A DNA stretch of 6,519 bases, from positions 1 to 6,519 of the forward strand of contig JASLAV010000842.1 in NCBI GenBank assembly GCA_030146905.1, in the 5' to 3' direction. The notes below the pieces were generated by a model, which saw only the letters and a program-made list of their open reading frames with translations, was not told the DNA's origin and ran no database searches. The translations under genes were made by a program, and so were the position numbers. Every line of letters begins with the position of its first letter. The first letter of the stretch is position 1. Shown one piece after another: positions 1-5,146 of the stretch. Source of the stretch: Lentzea sp. GTDB taxonomy: Bacteria > Actinomycetota > Actinomycetes > Mycobacteriales > Pseudonocardiaceae.

Positions 1-4
1 CGCC

Positions 5-10
5 GGAGGT
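5..10 (+). promoter_or_regulatory. Ribosome binding site of the crotonase-family gene
   Basis: GGAGGT, complementary to the 16S rRNA 3' end, lies 6 nt before the ATG at 17. This strong match fixes the start of the first gene. The upstream promoter is outside the window. Confidence 0.85.
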
Positions 11-16
11 AACGCC

Positions 17-829
17 ATGCCAGTGCCCGCTGTCGACGCTGGTGTGCTCGAACGCGGTGGCGTTCGGCTCGCGATCTCGGGGCCGCTCGCGACCGTCACC
101 CTCGATCGTCCCGACGTGCTCAACGCACAGACGCCCGCCACCTGGCAGGCGTTGCGGCACATCGGTGAGCAGCTGGACCCGGACGTCCGAGTCGTGGTCG
201 TCCGGGGATCCGGCCGCGCCTTCTCGGCGGGGCTGGACCGGCGCATGTTCACCGGCGAGCCGGTTGACGGCGAACCCGGTGGTCTTGGTGCGCTGCTGTC
301 CGTGTCCGCCGAGGAGGCGGACGCGAAGATCGCGTCGTACCAGGCCGGGTTCACGTGGTTGAGCGATCCGGCGCGCGTGACGATCGCCGCGGTGCAGGGG
401 CACGCCATCGGCGCGGGCTTCCAGCTGGCGCTGGCGTGCGACTTCCGCGTGCTCGCAGAGGACGCGCAGTTCTGCATGGCCGAAACCGGGCTGGGCCTGG
501 TGCCGGACCTCGGCGGAACTCTGCCCCTGGTGCGACTCGTGGGGTACTCGCGCGCGGCCGAACTGTGCGTGACTTCCCGCCGCGTGTCCGCGGAGGAGTC
601 GCTGCGGATCGGCCTCGCGAACTCCGTCGTGCCCGCGTCGGAGCTGGACGCCGCCGTCGAGGCGCTCGTGGCCGCGGTGCTCAAGCCGATGGCGGGTGCC
701 GTCACGGAGACGCTGGCGCTGATCGCGTCGGCGGCCTCGGGTGTGGCGTTCCCCGACCAGCTGGCACTGGAGCGCGCCGCCCAGCTGCGCAGGCTGCGCT
801 CGTTCGCGGCCCTGTCCGCTCAAAGCTGA
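17..829 (+). CDS. Enoyl-CoA hydratase/isomerase (crotonase) family protein
   Basis: A complete 270-residue protein of usual length for the crotonase superfamily, which acts on acyl-CoA thioesters in the cytoplasm. The fold's landmarks are visible: LDRPDVLNA near residue 29, the first oxyanion-hole segment GRAFSAGLD near 66-74, and the second, HAIGAGFQLALACDFR, near 129-144. The segment AETGLGLVPDLGGT follows from 155. Aligned by eye to rat crotonase, E156 takes the place of catalytic Glu164, but Q136 takes the place of Glu144. Classical hydratases use both glutamates, whereas enoyl-CoA isomerases and several other crotonases use only the second. A delta3-delta2 isomerase or another acyl-CoA reaction is therefore at least as likely as hydration. 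The ATG at 17 has a strong ribosome binding site. The next gene starts about 90 nt later behind its own promoter-like signal, so the two are probably not an operon. Family assignment is firm; the exact reaction is not. Confidence 0.93.
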   Translation: MPVPAVDAGVLERGGVRLAISGPLATVTLDRPDVLNAQTPATWQALRHIGEQLDPDVRVVVVRGSGRAFSAGLDRRMFTGEPVDGEPGGLGALLSVSAEEADAKIASYQAGFTWLSDPARVTIAAVQGHAIGAGFQLALACDFRVLAEDAQFCMAETGLGLVPDLGGTLPLVRLVGYSRAAELCVTSRRVSAEESLRIGLANSVVPASELDAAVEALVAAVLKPMAGAVTETLALIASAASGVAFPDQLALERAAQLRRLRSFAALSAQS

Positions 830-862
830 ACTTTTCCGCGGCCCTAGTCGTCCGCGAAGGAA

Positions 863-890
863 TTGTCAGACCACTGTGCTGTTCTAGTCA
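863..890 (+). promoter_or_regulatory. Putative sigma70-type promoter of the ABC exporter gene
   Basis: TTGTCA (863-868) resembles a -35 box. After a 16-nt spacer, TAGTCA (885-890) resembles an actinomycete -10 box but lacks the usual final T. Transcription would begin near 897, about 23 nt before the ATG at 920. If this is a promoter, the in-frame TTG at 863 is part of the -35 box and cannot be the start codon. Inferred from sequence alone. Confidence 0.4.
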
Positions 891-919
891 CCGTGGACGG
901 CTACAGCTCTTGGCGATTC

Positions 920-2809
920 ATGATGGGGGTCACCTCCGACGCACCTTCCAAGGTGCGCCGGGGGACCTTCCGGCGGGTGCTGGCCTTCGCGAGGCCGCAC
1001 CGGGCGAAGCTCGTGGTGTTCCTCCTGCTGACGGTGGTCTCGTCGGTCCTGGCGGTCAGCACCCCGCTCCTCGCCGGCCGCGTGGTCGACGCGATCGTGA
1101 AGGGCTCCGCGCCGTCGGTCGTGGTGTGGCTGGCGGTGGTCATCGCGCTGATCGCCATCGTCGACGCCGGACTGGGCCTGGTCGAGCGCTGGCAGTCCAC
1201 GCGCATCGGTGAGGGCCTGATCTACGACCTCCGCCGTGCCGTGTTCGGGCACGTGCAGAAGATGCCCGTCGCGTTCTTCACGCGCACACGCACCGGTGCG
1301 TTGGTTTCGCGCCTGAACAACGACGTGATCGGTGCCCAGCGCGCCTTCACCTCGACGCTGTCCGGCTTCGTCACGAACATCATCCAGCTGGTCCTGTCCC
1401 TGGCCGTGATGTTCACGCTGTCGTGGCAGGTCACCGCGCTCGCCCTGGTCCTGCTCCCCGTGTTCGTGCTGCCGGCCAAGCGGATGGGCCGCCGGATGGC
1501 GGACATGCAGCGCGAGGCCTCCACCCTGAACGCGTCGATGGTCACGCAGTCGACGGAGCGGTTCTCGGCGCCGGGCGCGACGCTGGTGAAGCTGTTCGGC
1601 CGGCCTGACCGCGAGGACCAGGAGTTCGGCGAGAAGGCCGCGCAGGTGCGCGACATCGGCATCAGGACCGCGATGGCCACCCGGTGGTTCATGACGGGGC
1701 TGACGCTGGTGTCCGCCCTGGCGCAGGCGCTGGTGTACGGGCTGGGCGGGTACCTGGCGCTGACCGGGCACCTGGCGGCCGGCGCCGTCGTGTCGCTGGC
1801 GCTGCTGCTGACCCGCCTGTACGCGCCGCTGACCGCACTGGCGAACGCCCGCGTCGACCTGATGACGGCGCTGGTGTCGTTCGAGCGCGTCTTCGAGGTG
1901 CTGGACCTGGACCCCATGATCAAGGAACGTCCCGACGCGCGGACGGTGCCCTCCGGCGCGGTCTCGGTCGAGTTCTCCGACGTCCGGTTCGCCTACCCGT
2001 CGGCGGAGAAGGTGTCGCTGGCGTCGCTGGAGTCGGTGGCCACTTTGGACACCCGCGGCGGCGAAGAGGTGTTGCACGGCATCAGCTTCGAGGCTCCGGC
2101 AGGTCATCTCGTCGCCGTGGTCGGCTCGTCCGGTGCGGGCAAGTCGACGTTGGCCTCGCTGGTGCCGAGGCTGTACGACGTGGACTCCGGCGCCGTCCGC
2201 CTGTCCGGAGTGGACGTTCGCGACCTGTCGTTCGACTCGCTGCGGTCCACGGTGGGCGTGGTGACCCAGGACGGGCACCTGTTCCACGACACGATCCGGG
2301 CGAACCTGCAGTACGCGGCACCGGACGCCTCCGACGACGAGCTGTGGGACGCAGTGCGCCGGGCCCGGTTGCTGGAACTCGTGACGTCGCTGCCGGACCA
2401 GCTCGAAACGGTCGTCGGCGAACGCGGCTACCGCCTCTCCGGCGGCGAACGCCAACGGCTGACCATCGCGCGCCTGCTGCTGGCCAAGCCGCGCGTGGTG
2501 ATCCTGGACGAGGCGACGGCACACCTCGACTCGGAGTCCGAGGCGGCGGTGCAGGAGGCGCTGACCGAGGCGCTGAACGGCCGCACCGCCCTGGTGATCG
2601 CGCACCGGCTCTCGACCATCCGCAACGCCGACCAGATCCTGGTGCTGGAGCACGGCGAGATCGTCGAGCGCGGCACCCACACCGAGCTGATGGCGGCGGA
2701 GGGCCGCTACGCGGACCTCTACAACACCCAGTTCGCCCAGCCCCCGGTAGTCGGGGTGCTGCCGACGCCGAAGTTCAGCGAGCGCGCCGAGGTGGCGCAG
2801 CGAACCTGA
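920..2809 (+). CDS. ABC exporter, fused membrane and ATP-binding domains
   Basis: A 629-residue half-transporter of the MsbA/LmrA type, expected to dimerise in the cytoplasmic membrane and export a lipid, peptide or drug-like substrate. The N-terminal half carries hydrophobic helices at about 31-53, 66-88, 147-168, 170-186, 256-281 and 284-305. The ATPase half has the A-loop aromatic Y359, Walker A GSSGAGKS (402-409), Q-loop Q450, signature LSGGERQ (506-512), Walker B VVILDE with D530 and catalytic E531, and H-loop H562. All key residues are intact, so it should be active. Between the A-loop and the first core strand (about 361-384) the domain is roughly 16 residues longer than usual; similar extensions occur, from memory, in other actinobacterial exporters. 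The start is uncertain: ATG 920 or the adjacent ATG 923 both lack a strong ribosome binding site, and a TTG at 863 would add 19 residues but sits in the probable promoter. No partner subunit gene is adjacent, suggesting a homodimer. The substrate cannot be read from the sequence. Confidence 0.93.
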   Translation: MMGVTSDAPSKVRRGTFRRVLAFARPHRAKLVVFLLLTVVSSVLAVSTPLLAGRVVDAIVKGSAPSVVVWLAVVIALIAIVDAGLGLVERWQSTRIGEGLIYDLRRAVFGHVQKMPVAFFTRTRTGALVSRLNNDVIGAQRAFTSTLSGFVTNIIQLVLSLAVMFTLSWQVTALALVLLPVFVLPAKRMGRRMADMQREASTLNASMVTQSTERFSAPGATLVKLFGRPDREDQEFGEKAAQVRDIGIRTAMATRWFMTGLTLVSALAQALVYGLGGYLALTGHLAAGAVVSLALLLTRLYAPLTALANARVDLMTALVSFERVFEVLDLDPMIKERPDARTVPSGAVSVEFSDVRFAYPSAEKVSLASLESVATLDTRGGEEVLHGISFEAPAGHLVAVVGSSGAGKSTLASLVPRLYDVDSGAVRLSGVDVRDLSFDSLRSTVGVVTQDGHLFHDTIRANLQYAAPDASDDELWDAVRRARLLELVTSLPDQLETVVGERGYRLSGGERQRLTIARLLLAKPRVVILDEATAHLDSESEAAVQEALTEALNGRTALVIAHRLSTIRNADQILVLEHGEIVERGTHTELMAAEGRYADLYNTQFAQPPVVGVLPTPKFSERAEVAQRT

Positions 2810-2831
2810 CGAACCCGGCCCGGCCGCGTGA

Positions 2832-2874
2832 CTCGCGGCTCACGACTAGCGGGCGAGGCTCGCGGCTCGCGACT
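2832..2874 (+). repeat. Imperfect 16-nt direct repeat after the exporter gene
   Basis: CTCGCGGCTCACGACT at 2832-2847 recurs at 2859-2874 with one change (A to G at position 11). The same stretch has a 7-nt inverted pair, CTCACGA (2839-2845) with TCGTGAG (2874-2880). That pair could act as a weak terminator stem for the exporter transcript, but no U-tract follows. Confidence 0.5.
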
Positions 2875-2904
2875 CGTGAGGCCGACGGCGTGCCCTCCGC
2901 TCGC

Positions 2905-3008
2905 GGGCCGATGGCGAAGCCGAGGCACCCAGTGTGGCGATGCGAAGCGAGCCGTCTTCCCTGTGTGCCGGTGGGAGCCGGTGAAGCCTTCGGCTTTGCG
3001 ATTGGGCC
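2905..3008. repeat. Imperfect inverted repeat, arms about 22 nt
   Basis: The 2905-2922 arm matches the reverse complement of 2991-3008 at 14 of 18 positions, and AGGC (2923-2926) then pairs with GCCT (2986-2989) across a one-base bulge. Inside, GGCACCCAG (2924-2932) is complementary to CTGTGTGCC (2961-2969) at 8 of 9 positions, and AAGCC/GGCTT (2984-2996) forms a tight local hairpin with a 3-nt loop. The right arm shares bases 2998-3008 with the next hairpin, so both large stems cannot form at once. Confidence 0.5.
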
Positions 3009-3120
3009 TTGACTTTGGGTGCGAGGCGCTACTCTGCCGGGTTCGGGCGGGTGCGGAGCATCCGACCTTTTCCCGCCCGTCCAGCGCCTCGCAAGGGCCC
3101 CGAAGTCAAGCCCCAATCGC
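2998..3120. repeat. Nested 123-nt hairpin element
   Basis: Four stems lie one inside another. The outer stem, 2998-3015 with 3103-3120, pairs at 17 of 18 positions (C3007 opposite C3111 is the mismatch). A second, 3021-3030 with 3083-3092, pairs at 10 of 10. A third, CGGGCGGG (3044-3051) with CCCGCCCG (3072-3079), pairs at 8 of 8. A 4-bp tip, CGGA/TCCG (3054-3064), has a GCA loop. An asymmetric internal loop (3016-3020 against 3093-3102) separates the first two. It could be a structured non-coding RNA, a dispersed palindromic repeat, or a terminator of the exporter transcript. No U-tract follows and I recognise no RNA family. Confidence 0.7.
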
Positions 3121-3176
3121 GGATCGACGCGAAGCGGCGATGACCACCCACGCCTCGTCCCTACCTGACCAGCCAC

Positions 3177-3231
3177 GCTGGAACGCAACCCGCACGGCCC
3201 AGGGGCAACCCCTCCGCTGGAACCGCAACCC
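3177..3231 (+). repeat. Short direct repeat pair
   Basis: The 15-nt word at 3177-3191 (GCTGGAACGCAACCC) recurs at 3216-3231 with one inserted C. Between them AGGGG-CAA-CCCCT (3201-3213) forms a perfect 5-bp hairpin. The role is unknown; two tandem binding sites or remnants of a tandem duplication are possible. Confidence 0.45.
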
Positions 3232-3262
3232 ACTCTGGCAAACCTGACCGGTGGGGCCAGGC

Positions 3263-3278
3263 CCAGCCGATCGGCTGG
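3263..3278. promoter_or_regulatory. Perfect 16-bp palindrome upstream of the oxidoreductase gene
   Basis: CCAGCCGATCGGCTGG reads identically on both strands. Its half, GATCGGCTG (3269-3277), recurs as a single direct copy at 3305-3313. An overlapping 11-nt palindrome, GGGCCAGGCCC, occupies 3254-3264. The site lies about 95 nt before the ATG at 3372. That position and symmetry suit an operator for a dimeric regulator such as a TetR-type repressor, though it could equally be part of the repeat-rich region. No regulator gene is adjacent. Confidence 0.4.
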
Positions 3279-3359
3279 TTCAAGGCTCCGCCCCCAAGCC
3301 GGGTGATCGGCTGATGCACCCAACAACCCGCCCCTGCCACGGTGAGCACCACCAAAGGC

Positions 3360-3366
3360 GAAGGGA
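3360..3366 (+). promoter_or_regulatory. Ribosome binding site deciding the oxidoreductase start
   Basis: GAAGGGA lies 5 nt before the ATG at 3372. The in-frame GTG at 3342 has no comparable site and would put ten extra residues before an already complete Tat signal, so the ATG at 3372 is preferred. Confidence 0.7.
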
Positions 3367-3371
3367 TCGGG

Positions 3372-4958
3372 ATGAGCAACCCAGGGGGCGTGAGCCGGCG
3401 GGCACTGATGGCGGGCGCGGGCGCCGTCGCGGCGAGCGGGCTGGTGGGCCAGAGCCATGCGGCGTCGGCCGCAGCAGCCGAGACGGCGGTGCGGATCGGA
3501 CCCGGTGACGTGCGGTACGAGAACCTGTTGCGGGGCAACAACTTCCGGTTCGCGGGGCAGCCCGACGAGATTCGCGTCGCCAACACGGCCGAGCAGGTTG
3601 TGCGCACAGTCGACGAGGCAGTGCGGGCCGGGCGCAGGATCGCGGTGCGCAGTGGCGGGCACTGCTTCGAGAGCCTCACCGCCACGCCGGACGTCAGGAC
3701 GTTGCTCGACCTCTCCGCGATGAACGAGGTCGGGTTCGACGCCGCCAAGAAGGCGTTCGTGGTGCAACCCGGCGCGACGCTCGGACAGGTGTACCGGACG
3801 TTGTGCGCGGGCTGGGGTGTCACGATTCCCGGTGGCGGCTGCCCGGAGGTCGGTGCGGGCGGGCACTTCGCGGGTGGTGGGTACGGGCCGTTGTCCCGGC
3901 GGTACGGGGCTGTGGTGGACCACCTCTACGGCGTTGAGGTGGTCGTGGTCGGCAAGGACGACAAGGCGCGCGTGGTGGTCGCCACGCGGGAGCAGGACGA
4001 TCCGAACCGCGAGCTGTGGTGGGCGCACACCGGCGGTGGTGGCGGCAACTTCGGCGTGGTGACCAAGTACTGGTTGCGTTCGCCCGGCTCCGCGGCGAAG
4101 CTGCCGCCGATGCCGGGCGAGATGGTGCAGTACGTGGCGATCTGGGACTGGGGCCAGCTGACCGAGGAGAAGCTCGGCGGGCTGCTGCGCAACTTCGGCA
4201 CGTGGCACGAGCGCAACAGCGCGCCCGGTGCGCCGCAGACCGGGCTGTACGGGATTCTCGAGGTGCAGCAACGCAACGGCGGCATCGCCATGCTGTCGGT
4301 CCAGGCCGACGCTGGTCTGCCGAACGTCGACGCGATGGTCACCGAACTCGTCTCGGCGGTGACGGCGGGCTTGGGGCTCACGGCGGTGTTCGAGCTGCGC
4401 AAAACGGTGCCCTGGCTGCACAAGATGACGTGGCCCGGCACCGGCGAACCCGGTGACGTGCTCACGCGGCGGTACAAGATCAAGGCGGCTTACCTGCGGC
4501 GGTCGTTCGCCGGCGACCAGCTGAACGCGATCTGGCGCCACCTCAGCGATCCCGCCGGGATGCCGGGCGGCGGCATGCTGCTCATCGGGTACGGCGGCCA
4601 GGCGAACGCCGTGGCGCCGCAGGACACCGCGATCGCGCAGCGCGACGTGGTGATGAAGGCGGTCTACCAGTCGGTCTGGAGCGAGGAGCAGGACGACGCC
4701 GCCAACCTCGCCTGGGTGCGCGAGTTCTACCGCGATGTCTACGCCCGCACCGGTGGCGTGCCCGTGCCGGGTGAGGTCAACGACGGTTCCTACATCAACT
4801 ACGCGGACGCCGACCTCGCCGATCCGGCGTGGAACACCTCGGGCGTGTCCGCGCAACGCCTGTACCACAAGGAGAACTACCCGCGGCTGCAACGGGTGAA
4901 GGCCAAGTGGGACCCGCGCAACGTCTTCCGCCACGCCCTCGCTGTCGAACCTGGCTAG
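3372..4958 (+). CDS. Tat-exported FAD-dependent oxidoreductase, berberine-bridge-enzyme type
   Basis: A complete 528-residue flavoprotein of the FAD-binding PCMH / berberine-bridge family. The N-terminus reads SRRALM (8-13) followed by an Ala/Gly-rich hydrophobic stretch and an AxA-like site near residue 30. This is a twin-arginine signal, so the folded, flavin-loaded enzyme should be exported. H97 in RSGGHCF and C157 in GGGCPEVGAGGH match the two residues that bind FAD covalently in glucooligosaccharide oxidase and aclacinomycin oxidoreductase, so bicovalent FAD is expected. GGGGGNFGVVT (221-231) belongs to the FAD domain. The C-terminus has NYAD (476-479) and NYPRLQRVKAKWDPRNVF (502-519), the usual BBE ending. 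Such enzymes use O2 to oxidise a sugar hydroxyl, alcohol or alkaloid-like substrate, releasing H2O2; the substrate here is not determinable. No biosynthetic genes adjoin it. Its TAG stop lies inside the left tip of the palindrome that follows. Confidence 0.92.
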   Translation: MSNPGGVSRRALMAGAGAVAASGLVGQSHAASAAAAETAVRIGPGDVRYENLLRGNNFRFAGQPDEIRVANTAEQVVRTVDEAVRAGRRIAVRSGGHCFESLTATPDVRTLLDLSAMNEVGFDAAKKAFVVQPGATLGQVYRTLCAGWGVTIPGGGCPEVGAGGHFAGGGYGPLSRRYGAVVDHLYGVEVVVVGKDDKARVVVATREQDDPNRELWWAHTGGGGGNFGVVTKYWLRSPGSAAKLPPMPGEMVQYVAIWDWGQLTEEKLGGLLRNFGTWHERNSAPGAPQTGLYGILEVQQRNGGIAMLSVQADAGLPNVDAMVTELVSAVTAGLGLTAVFELRKTVPWLHKMTWPGTGEPGDVLTRRYKIKAAYLRRSFAGDQLNAIWRHLSDPAGMPGGGMLLIGYGGQANAVAPQDTAIAQRDVVMKAVYQSVWSEEQDDAANLAWVREFYRDVYARTGGVPVPGEVNDGSYINYADADLADPAWNTSGVSAQRLYHKENYPRLQRVKAKWDPRNVFRHALAVEPG

Positions 4959-5121
4959 TGGTGCGACCCGGAACGTCGGCTGGGTGATTCGCGGTCAGGA
5001 GGACACCTCGCGGCACCGCCCCCACGCCCCCATACATCCAGTACGAGGACGTGGGGGCGGCACCCCGATGCGTCCGTCTGACCGCGAATCCGCCCGGCAA
5101 CGTTCCGGGCCACACCACTAG
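4955..5121. mobile_element. 167-nt CTAG-bounded palindrome, probable MITE-like element
   Basis: Two 72-nt arms (4955-5026 and 5050-5121) flank a 23-nt loop. Compared base by base with no gaps, they are complementary at 58 of 72 positions. Perfect blocks are CTAGTGGTG (4955-4963 with 5113-5121), CCCGGAACGT (4967-4976 with 5100-5109), GATTCGCGGTCAG (4986-4998 with 5078-5090) and CCGCCCCCACG (5016-5026 with 5050-5060). Every block has the same centre, 5038. Both ends are CTAG, a rare word in GC-rich DNA and a known 4-bp target (YTAR) of IS5-family transposases, so CTAG may be a target duplication. Because CTAG is its own reverse complement, duplication and arm end cannot be told apart. No transposase is encoded, so mobilisation would need one in trans. 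It may also act as a terminator between the flanking genes. Confidence 0.6.
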
Positions 5122-5124
5122 ATT
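5119..5124 (+). promoter_or_regulatory. Possible -10 box for the kinase-regulator operon
   Basis: TAGATT resembles the actinomycete -10 consensus. It straddles the right end of the palindrome (TAG inside, ATT outside). Transcription would start near 5131, just before the ribosome binding site. No recognisable -35 box lies 16-18 nt upstream, so this is a weak call. Confidence 0.22.
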
Positions 5125-5133
5125 GACCACCGG

Positions 5134-5140
5134 GGAAGGG
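5134..5140 (+). promoter_or_regulatory. Ribosome binding site deciding the histidine kinase start
   Basis: GGAAGGG lies 6 nt before the ATG at 5147. The frame stays open upstream to 5051, but that extension would be translated from the palindrome and lacks a ribosome binding site, so the ATG at 5147 is the start. Confidence 0.8.
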
Positions 5141-5146
5141 ACGCCG

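Larger units (their letters stand above)
2810..3371. other. 562-base repeat-rich intergenic region
   Basis: No convincing gene lies here. The frames open through it give low-complexity, Arg/Pro/Gly-rich translations without domains or ribosome binding sites. It holds a short direct repeat just after the exporter gene (2832-2874), an inverted repeat (2905-3008), a nested hairpin (2998-3120), a second direct repeat (3177-3231) and a perfect 16-bp palindrome (3263-3278). The last part presumably contains the oxidoreductase promoter, but no clear -35/-10 pair was found. The density of symmetric sequence suggests one or more dispersed, non-coding genomic repeats rather than a decayed gene. Confidence 0.7.

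Noticed and set aside
829..862. Possible terminator hairpin after the crotonase-family gene (CCGCGG ... CCGCG)
   Set aside because: Only a few bases pair and the spacing is irregular; it is indistinguishable from chance in GC-rich sequence.
884..2680. 598-codon open frame on the - strand antisense to the ABC exporter
   Set aside because: Low-complexity, Gln/Arg/His-rich translation with no motifs, opposite a gene with every ATPase motif intact.
3009..3035. TTGACT ... TACTCT promoter-like pair inside the nested hairpin
   Set aside because: The spacer is only 15 nt, short for a sigma70 promoter. The -35-like part is within the conserved outer stem and is explained by that symmetry. Kept only as a weak possibility for a small RNA.
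2828..3247. 139-codon + strand frame across the repeat region
   Set aside because: It runs through all the inverted repeats, has no ribosome binding site and no domain. The sub-frame from ATG 3140 (35 residues) is equally unsupported.
3277..3300. GGTTCAAGG resembling a tRNA T-arm
   Set aside because: No acceptor, anticodon or D-arm sequence can be assembled around it, and there is no matching stem closing the T-loop.
2775..4934. 719-codon open frame on the - strand antisense to the oxidoreductase
   Set aside because: Its His/Arg/Pro-rich translation has no recognisable domain and mirrors a well-supported gene with clear motifs. Long antisense frames are expected in GC-rich DNA with GC-biased third positions.
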